NCBI GenBank assembly: GCA_034003725.1
Contig: JAVEYB010000002.1
Span: forward strand, 206,568 to 265,391
DNA from: Candidatus Zixiibacteriota bacterium
Lineage (GTDB): Bacteria > Zixibacteria > MSB-5A5 > GN15 > FEB-12
Length of the DNA stretch: 58,824 nt
Direction of reading: 5' to 3'
The notes under the pieces are model-generated. The model searched no databases. It was not told the DNA's origin and worked only from the letters and a program-made list of their open reading frames with translations. This document shows positions 53,702 to 58,824 of the stretch, in pieces; position 1 is the first letter of the stretch, and every line of letters begins with the position of its first letter. The translations under genes and the position numbers were made by a program.

Positions 53702-56197
53702 TTATCCCTTTACGACCACATTCAGCAGCCGGCCCGGGACATAGATCTTCTTGATGATGTGCTTGCCTTCAAGGTGTGCCTTGACCCGATCGCTGGCCAA
53801 CGCCACGCGCTCGACTTCTTCCTGGTTCACGTCGGCGGATACACTTATAGAGTCGCGAAGCTTGCCATTCACCTGAACAGCGATTTCGATCAGGTCTCCG
53901 ATTATGGCCTCGGGATCCCAGCCAGGCCAGCCCGATTTGAATACGGATTCGTTCATTCCGGTTCGGGACCAGAGCTCCTCGGCGGTGTGCGGCGCAAGTG
54001 GCGCGATCAACTGGATACATTTGAGGATGATCGTGTCGTTTAGGTGATCGTCGGAAATTCGAGCACAATCGAAATCCCGTGTCAGCTCCATGAGGGCCGC
54101 GATCGCGGTATTAAACTGGAGACGTTCGAATGACTCCGAGCACTTTTTGACGGTCTGGTTGAGCTTGACGTAGACGGCCCGGTCATTTGCCACCATGTCG
54201 CCAATCTTAAAGTGTTGCTTTAAGTCAGGGTTGGTCCCCCGATACATATCCGCCAGCGGAACAAGACGATTTAACAGGAACTTCTCCACGCCGGTGATGC
54301 CCTCGTCCGACCACATGACTTCTTTCTCGGATGGTGCGGTGAAAAACATCGCGAGACGGGTCACATCAATTCCGCGCTCTTCCATTACGGTGATGGGCGA
54401 GACCACGTTGCCTTTGGATTTGGACATCACTTCACCCCGGGCGTCCATTACCATCCCGTGGTTGAACAGCCGGGTAGCGGGTTCGTCGAACGTGAGCCAG
54501 CCGATGTCGCGCAGGAACTTGGTAAAGAATCGGAAATAAATCAGATGGCCGGTTGCATGCGTGACGCCGCCTACGTACAGGTCAATAGGCATCCAGGCCT
54601 CGGCCTTGGTTGGACTGAACGGCTCAGTATCGTTGTGCGGGTCTATGTACCGCAGGAAATACCAGGATGAACAGACAAACGTATCCATGGTGTCCGGGTC
54701 GCGCTCGGCTTTTCCGCCGCACGCCGGGCAGGTCACATTCATAAACTCCGGGACATCAGCCAGGGGCGATCGTCCCTTGGGCATGTAGTTATCTACTTTC
54801 GGCAGTGTAACCGGTAACTGCTCGTCCGGTACGGCAACGGGTCCGCATGCCGGGCAGTGTATGATCGGAATCGGGCATCCCCAGTAGCGCTGGCGGGAGA
54901 TGGACCAATCCTTCAACTTGTAGTTCGTAACCTTGCGGCCCAGGCCATGTTGCTCGGCGTAATCCGAGACGGCCGCAATAGCCTCTGCGCCGACCAGACC
55001 GTCGAACCGATCCGAATTCACCATAATGCCGAAGTCCGTGAAGGCGTCAGCCATCTCATTGCTATGCAATGCAGTGTCTTTGTCCGGATGAATCACAACT
55101 TTAATCGGCAAGTCGTATTTTCGGGCGAACGCAAAGTCGCGTGTATCATGCGCAGGGACGGCCATAACCGCACCCGTACCGTATCCTGCCAGCACGTAAT
55201 CAGCTACCCAGAGTTGGACGCGGTCTTTGGTGAAGGGATTGACCGCGTACTTCCCGGTGAACACGCCGTCCTTGTCGCCGGTTGTCGACGCCCGATCGAT
55301 TTCCGAACGTGCGAGCGCCGTCTGGCGATACTCGGAAACGATGGCGGCATGTTTGTTATCGAGATTGAGCCGATCGATCAGTTCGGACTCCGGTGCGATG
55401 GCCATGTACGTTACGCCGTAGATAGTGTCGGGGCGGGTGGTGAAGATCGGGAGCTTCTCCCCTGTTTCCTCGATAACGAAGTCCACCTCGAGGCCATGGG
55501 ACCTTCCGATCCACTCGCGCTGCATCGTTTTGACGTTTTCCGGCCATTCGGGCAGTTTGTCCAGGTCATCGATCAGCTGGTCCGCGTAGTCGGTGATCTT
55601 GAAGTACCATCCGACCAGCTCCTTTTTCTCGACTTTCGCGCCCGAGCGCTCCGCATAGCCGTTTTTCACCTGCTCGTTGGCGAGCACGGTCTTGTCCACG
55701 GGATCCCAGTTGACCCAGCTTCTCTTGCGCACGGCAAGTCCGCGCTTGAACATCTGGATAAACATCCACTGAGTCCACTTGTAGTAGTCGGGAAGGCAGG
55801 AGGCGACTTCGCGGCTCCAATCGAAAGAGATCCCCACCTTCTGGAGCGTGCGTTTAGAGACCTCGATATTCGACAGGGTCCACTTCTCCGGATGGATACC
55901 GCGCTGGATGGCAGCCCGTTCGGCGGGCAGACCAAACGCATCCCATCCGAACGGATGCAGCACGTCCTTGCCGAGCATCATTTGTTGTCGCGCGACGGCA
56001 TCGCCGATGATGTAATTGCGGAAGTGTCCCATGTGGATATCGCCCGACGGGTAGGCGAACATCACAAGCATGTAGAACTTATTGTTTTTGTCCGGGATGT
56101 CAGCGGTGCGATACAGATCGGATTCGGCCCATATCTGCTGCCATTTGTTTTCAATCTGTTTGAAGTCGTAGCGTTGCTTTTTCTCGGCCGAGGCCAT
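53702..56197 (-). CDS. leuS: Leucyl-tRNA synthetase
   Basis: The 831-residue class I synthetase charges tRNA-Leu. The HIGH-type motif is H55-M-G-H58 in G-D-I-H-M-G-H-F. The editing (CP1) domain includes F-T-T-R-P-D-T-I-Y-G-V and the C-P-A-C-G zinc-type cysteines, and the signature loop is V-M-S-K-S-K-G-N-V-V. The frame runs up to 56368, but the ATG at 56197 has GGGAG six bases upstream and gives the usual N-terminus (Y-D-F-K-Q-I-E-N-K-W-Q-Q-I-W). The first lysine of the K-M-S-K-S motif is replaced by valine. A promoter lies at 56245-56273. Confidence 0.94.
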   Translation of the reverse strand: MASAEKKQRYDFKQIENKWQQIWAESDLYRTADIPDKNNKFYMLVMFAYPSGDIHMGHFRNYIIGDAVARQQMMLGKDVLHPFGWDAFGLPAERAAIQRGIHPEKWTLSNIEVSKRTLQKVGISFDWSREVASCLPDYYKWTQWMFIQMFKRGLAVRKRSWVNWDPVDKTVLANEQVKNGYAERSGAKVEKKELVGWYFKITDYADQLIDDLDKLPEWPENVKTMQREWIGRSHGLEVDFVIEETGEKLPIFTTRPDTIYGVTYMAIAPESELIDRLNLDNKHAAIVSEYRQTALARSEIDRASTTGDKDGVFTGKYAVNPFTKDRVQLWVADYVLAGYGTGAVMAVPAHDTRDFAFARKYDLPIKVVIHPDKDTALHSNEMADAFTDFGIMVNSDRFDGLVGAEAIAAVSDYAEQHGLGRKVTNYKLKDWSISRQRYWGCPIPIIHCPACGPVAVPDEQLPVTLPKVDNYMPKGRSPLADVPEFMNVTCPACGGKAERDPDTMDTFVCSSWYFLRYIDPHNDTEPFSPTKAEAWMPIDLYVGGVTHATGHLIYFRFFTKFLRDIGWLTFDEPATRLFNHGMVMDARGEVMSKSKGNVVSPITVMEERGIDVTRLAMFFTAPSEKEVMWSDEGITGVEKFLLNRLVPLADMYRGTNPDLKQHFKIGDMVANDRAVYVKLNQTVKKCSESFERLQFNTAIAALMELTRDFDCARISDDHLNDTIILKCIQLIAPLAPHTAEELWSRTGMNESVFKSGWPGWDPEAIIGDLIEIAVQVNGKLRDSISVSADVNQEEVERVALASDRVKAHLEGKHIIKKIYVPGRLLNVVVKG

Positions 56198-56244
56198 ATG
56201 GGACTCCCAGTGCCCGCTCGTGTATATACCAACAATTGGCGCAC

Positions 56245-56273
56245 ATAATAACAAAATCGGAAAGTCGAGGCAA
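56245..56273 (-). promoter_or_regulatory. Candidate promoter of leuS
   Basis: On the minus strand TTGCCT (56273-56268), 17 bases, TATTAT (56250-56245), about 48 bases before the ATG at 56197. Confidence 0.5.
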
Positions 56274-56300
56274 GGGTTTACCCCGGCATCCGGATCGCAT

Positions 56301-57050
56301 TCAGATGCCGCGCAGACGGTTGAGCAGGACCGTGCCGCCCGAGAGGGCATGTGCCGCTGCCGCCTCAATCCGTTCCATGCGGCAATCTCTCATGCGGCGC
56401 ACAACGGCGTTGATGGTGTCAAATCCGTACACGGCAACCCGTCCGAGGGCAAGGGGCGGGTCAACAGCGCTCGGATGCTTCATTGTGTACGCGGCCGTGT
56501 ATCCTTCGGTTCGGGCAGCATCTCTTACGCGCTCGTCGTGCCGGCCGAATGGGTATGAAAGGAGGGTCACCCTCTCCCCTGTTAAGTCCTCGAGTCGCCT
56601 CCGTGAAGACCTCAACTCCTCGCGCAGACAGCCGTCCGGGAGACCGATCAATTCCCTGTGGCTGTGGCCGTGTGAGCCAAACATGACGCCACATTTATGT
56701 AATGCCGTGATTTGATGCTCGGTGAGGTGCGGTACCGAGTGGACCACATGACTATAATCCCATCGATTTGGGCGTCCGATCCATCCGGTCGGCACAAATA
56801 CAACCGGTCGGAAGCCGAACCGCTCCATTAACGAAGGCACGATGTCGGCGAGATGCGCATACCCGTCGTCAAAGGTCACTCGAACGGATCGGGAGCATTG
56901 TACGGATTCGTTTGCAAGAGAAAACTCCTGGTCCGCGAGGCGGCTCAGGAGCTTGTGCATTCGCCTGGGGTCATAGTTGGTGACGCCGTAGCTGAATCGA
57001 GGCATCACCTTGTGGAATGCGAGGACGATCGGCCCGTTTTCAGACAACAT
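56301..57050 (-). CDS. Polysaccharide deacetylase (NodB-type, CE4)
   Basis: The 249-residue protein has the CE4 metal site: T-F-D61-D62-G in motif 1, G-S-H127-G-H-S-H131 in motif 2, and S-Y-P-F-G-R in motif 3. It has no signal peptide and lacks spans, so its substrate may be intracellular, or it may leave the cell by another route. It removes N- or O-acetyl groups from sugar polymers such as peptidoglycan or chitin-like chains. The ATG lies 11 bases inside the upstream M16 peptidase gene, so they are translated together. Confidence 0.85.
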   Translation of the reverse strand: MLSENGPIVLAFHKVMPRFSYGVTNYDPRRMHKLLSRLADQEFSLANESVQCSRSVRVTFDDGYAHLADIVPSLMERFGFRPVVFVPTGWIGRPNRWDYSHVVHSVPHLTEHQITALHKCGVMFGSHGHSHRELIGLPDGCLREELRSSRRRLEDLTGERVTLLSYPFGRHDERVRDAARTEGYTAAYTMKHPSAVDPPLALGRVAVYGFDTINAVVRRMRDCRMERIEAAAAHALSGGTVLLNRLRGI

Positions 57051-58314
57051 CCTTCAAAACGTCTTTTTTGACCGGACCGAGCACGGTAACGGCCATGTTA
57101 CCATTGTCGAAGACCCTGTCAGCAACGCGGAGGATGTCCGATGATGTTACTTCGTCGATCGCTTTCAGCGTATCCCTTATTGAAACGTATCGACCGCACA
57201 TCAGTTCAAGTCGCGCGATCCGGCTCATCCGGTTATAGGTCGACTCCATGCCGAGGATGATCTGTCCCTTCAGTTGCGCCTTGACCTGATCGAGCCTCAT
57301 TTTGGAGAGGCGGTTCCGACGCACTTTGGCGACCTCGCGACGAATAATCTCCATGGCTTTGCTCAGGTACCGTCCGTCGGTAGCGAGGTACGTCCCCAGT
57401 ATGCCGGAGTCTCGATAGAAGTCGTGGAATGTGTAGACGGAGTACGCGAGTCCGCGTTCTTCCCGGATTTTCTGAAACAACACTGACGACATTCCGCCAC
57501 CGAGGTGAGTGGCCAGCGCCGTTATCGGCATGCGATCCAGAGAACCGTACGGCACGCCGGTATAGCCGATGCAGACGTGCGTCTGCGAGCCCTTGTCACG
57601 GATCACATCGACCTGTCGCTGCGCGGCCCGCCTGGCGTCGGGTGCCTTCGGAGACTCACCGGGGACGAACGAGAACTTCTCCCGGGCGAGGTTGACGAGT
57701 TTTCGGTGCGACACGGCGCCGCTGGCGGCGAGTACGACGGAGCCAGCCTGGTAATTGCGTCGGTAGTAATCCAGCATTCGACGGCGGGACATGCTTCCGA
57801 TGGTTGTTTCACTTCCCATGATCGGGTTGCCCAGCGGGTGCGCGCCCCAGTAGGTGCGGGCAAACTCGTCGAAGAGCTTGTCGACCGGGTTGTCGAGCGA
57901 CTCCTTGATTTCCTCGATGATAACCGTCTTCTCGCGCGACAGATTGTGCGCGGTCATGCTGGGATTGCAGGCTATGTCGGCAAGGACATCGACGGCTTCC
58001 GGCAGGTATTCGTCAAGCACGCGGGCGGTATAGCACGTTTGCTCGCGCGACGTCCATCCGTTCAAACTTCCGCCGAGCGATTCGAGCGACGAGGCAATCT
58101 GACGCGCGGAGCGGCGTCGCGTCCCCTTGAACACCATATGTTCAATCAGGTGCGAGACGCCGTTTTCGATGTCGGATTCATTTCGGGATCCGACGTCGAT
58201 CCACACACCAAGTGAGACAGACCGAACGGCCGGCAGGGTCTCGGTGATCACCCGCAGGCCGTTCGCAAGGGTCGTCTTATGGAATGCGCTCTGCGTTGTT
58301 CGTCGGGTCGTCAT
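57040..58314 (-). CDS. M16 family zinc peptidase (processing-peptidase type)
   Basis: The 424-residue protein has the inverted zinc motif H55-L-I-E58-H59 in G-V-S-H-L-I-E-H-M-V-F-K-G-T, and the second domain with R-E-E-R-G-L-A-Y-S-V-Y-T-F. Single-chain bacterial members of this length (PqqL/YmxG-like) cleave short peptides in the cytoplasm or periplasm; no signal peptide is present here. The gene directly follows pnp, a gene order seen in many bacteria. GAGAGGG precedes the ATG closely. Confidence 0.9.
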   Translation of the reverse strand: MTTRRTTQSAFHKTTLANGLRVITETLPAVRSVSLGVWIDVGSRNESDIENGVSHLIEHMVFKGTRRRSARQIASSLESLGGSLNGWTSREQTCYTARVLDEYLPEAVDVLADIACNPSMTAHNLSREKTVIIEEIKESLDNPVDKLFDEFARTYWGAHPLGNPIMGSETTIGSMSRRRMLDYYRRNYQAGSVVLAASGAVSHRKLVNLAREKFSFVPGESPKAPDARRAAQRQVDVIRDKGSQTHVCIGYTGVPYGSLDRMPITALATHLGGGMSSVLFQKIREERGLAYSVYTFHDFYRDSGILGTYLATDGRYLSKAMEIIRREVAKVRRNRLSKMRLDQVKAQLKGQIILGMESTYNRMSRIARLELMCGRYVSIRDTLKAIDEVTSSDILRVADRVFDNGNMAVTVLGPVKKDVLKDVV

Positions 58315-58340
58315 TACCCTCTCGATACTGACGGCAGCCC

Positions 58341-58824
58341 TCAGCCGCGCCGGCTGGTGCTGGGCTGACTATTGCCCTGCAGCAGCGCCTTGCGCGACAG
58401 GCGGATTTTGCCGTCACGGTCGATATTGATAACCTTGACTTCCATGCGGTCACCGACCCGGCAGATGTCTTCGACCTTGTTCACGCGTTGGGTGTCGAGT
58501 TCGGAGATATGCACCAGGCCATCGGTTCCGGGAAGGATTTCAACAAAAGCGCCGAAATCGGTGATACGGCGTACAATCCCGTTATACACCTTGTCGATTT
58601 CCGCTTCCTCGGTGAGCGCCTTGATTCGCGCAACGGCCGCCTGTCCGGCTTCGCCGTCGACGCTCGCGATCAGCACCGTTCCATCATCGTTAATATCGAT
58701 CTTCGCGCCGGTTTCCTCGACAATCGCCCGGATGACTTTGCCGCCGGGGCCGATCACGTCGCCGATCTTGGCGGGGTTGATCTTTATGGTGATGATACGC
58801 GGCGCGAACTGCGACAGCTGCTCG
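58341..58824 (-). CDS. pnp: Polynucleotide phosphorylase, C-terminal part
   Basis: The 3' end of the gene; the frame continues beyond the window (in frame from 58823), and about 160 C-terminal residues are visible. A KH domain ([21 protein letters not shown]) is followed by an S1 domain ([33 protein letters not shown]), which is the PNPase C-terminal order. It degrades and tails RNA in the cytoplasm. The tail after S1 is very short (about 12 residues). Confidence 0.95.
   Translation of the reverse strand, partial: EQLSQFAPRIITIKINPAKIGDVIGPGGKVIRAIVEETGAKIDINDDGTVLIASVDGEAGQAAVARIKALTEEAEIDKVYNGIVRRITDFGAFVEILPGTDGLVHISELDTQRVNKVEDICRVGDRMEVKVINIDRDGKIRLSRKALLQGNSQPSTSRRG

Noticed and set aside
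54857-56248. Plus-strand open frame of 463 codons opposite leuS
   Set aside because: It lies entirely antisense to a well-supported synthetase gene, shows arginine/valine-rich shadow composition and has no recognisable domain.

Overview
The window (about 58% GC) looks like a chromosomal segment of a Gram-negative-type bacterium of the FCB superphylum, most likely candidate phylum Zixibacteria. The reasons are outer-membrane beta-barrel, OmpA-type and lipoprotein genes, secreted multidomain proteins ending in paired dockerin-like repeats of the form N-V-N-G-D...[17 protein letters not shown] framed by cysteines, and FCB-style Big_5 lipoproteins. The taxonomic assignment is inference from protein style; there is no rRNA gene here.

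Layout. 1-1320: end of a DASS/SLC13 transporter followed by a stand-alone receiver-domain regulator. 1419-33212: a minus-strand cluster of seven exported proteins with the same C-terminal dockerin-like module: a 2599-residue esterase/LamG giant, a beta-helix/Ig giant, a PPC-type protein, a papain-like peptidase, an M28 peptidase, a cupredoxin/MopE-like protein and a thioredoxin-fold protein. It is interrupted by housekeeping genes (tex, a DEAD-box helicase, ettA, an exported PepF-like peptidase). 33309-34951: small TSP3-repeat protein translationally coupled to an outer-membrane beta-barrel. 35070-35153: tRNA-Leu(CAA). 35276-43010: class A PBP, tyrS, TPR lipoprotein, Big_5 lipoprotein, OmpA-like lipoprotein. 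43147-46177: sugar ABC importer (binding protein plus two permeases, no ATPase). 46190-49184: tightly overlapping four-gene membrane operon of unknown function (one member DUF6754-like) with a tiny zinc-ribbon ORF. 49292-53352: DUF72 protein, NatAB-like ABC exporter, D-Ala-D-Ala carboxypeptidase. 53702-58824: leuS, polysaccharide deacetylase, M16 peptidase and the 3' end of pnp.

The most striking signal is at 31803-33212. Two apparently separate ORFs are one reading frame interrupted by a single TGA that falls exactly at the first position of a thioredoxin-like C-x-x-C motif (W-[TGA]-P-S-C). A hairpin fitting the bacterial SECIS pattern follows immediately. I read this as an exported selenoprotein (W-Sec-P-S-C) carrying a PKD-like domain and a C-terminal dockerin-like module.

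Functionally, the exported proteins look like a modular cell-surface or secreted set (esterase, peptidases, carbohydrate-binding LamG domains, copper-type and redox domains) that share a terminal calcium-type, cysteine-framed module, which may be a common anchoring or sorting device. Candidate sigma70-like promoters (TTGRMA, 16-17 bases, TATATT/TATACT) and strong terminator hairpins indicate that most of these genes are separate transcription units.
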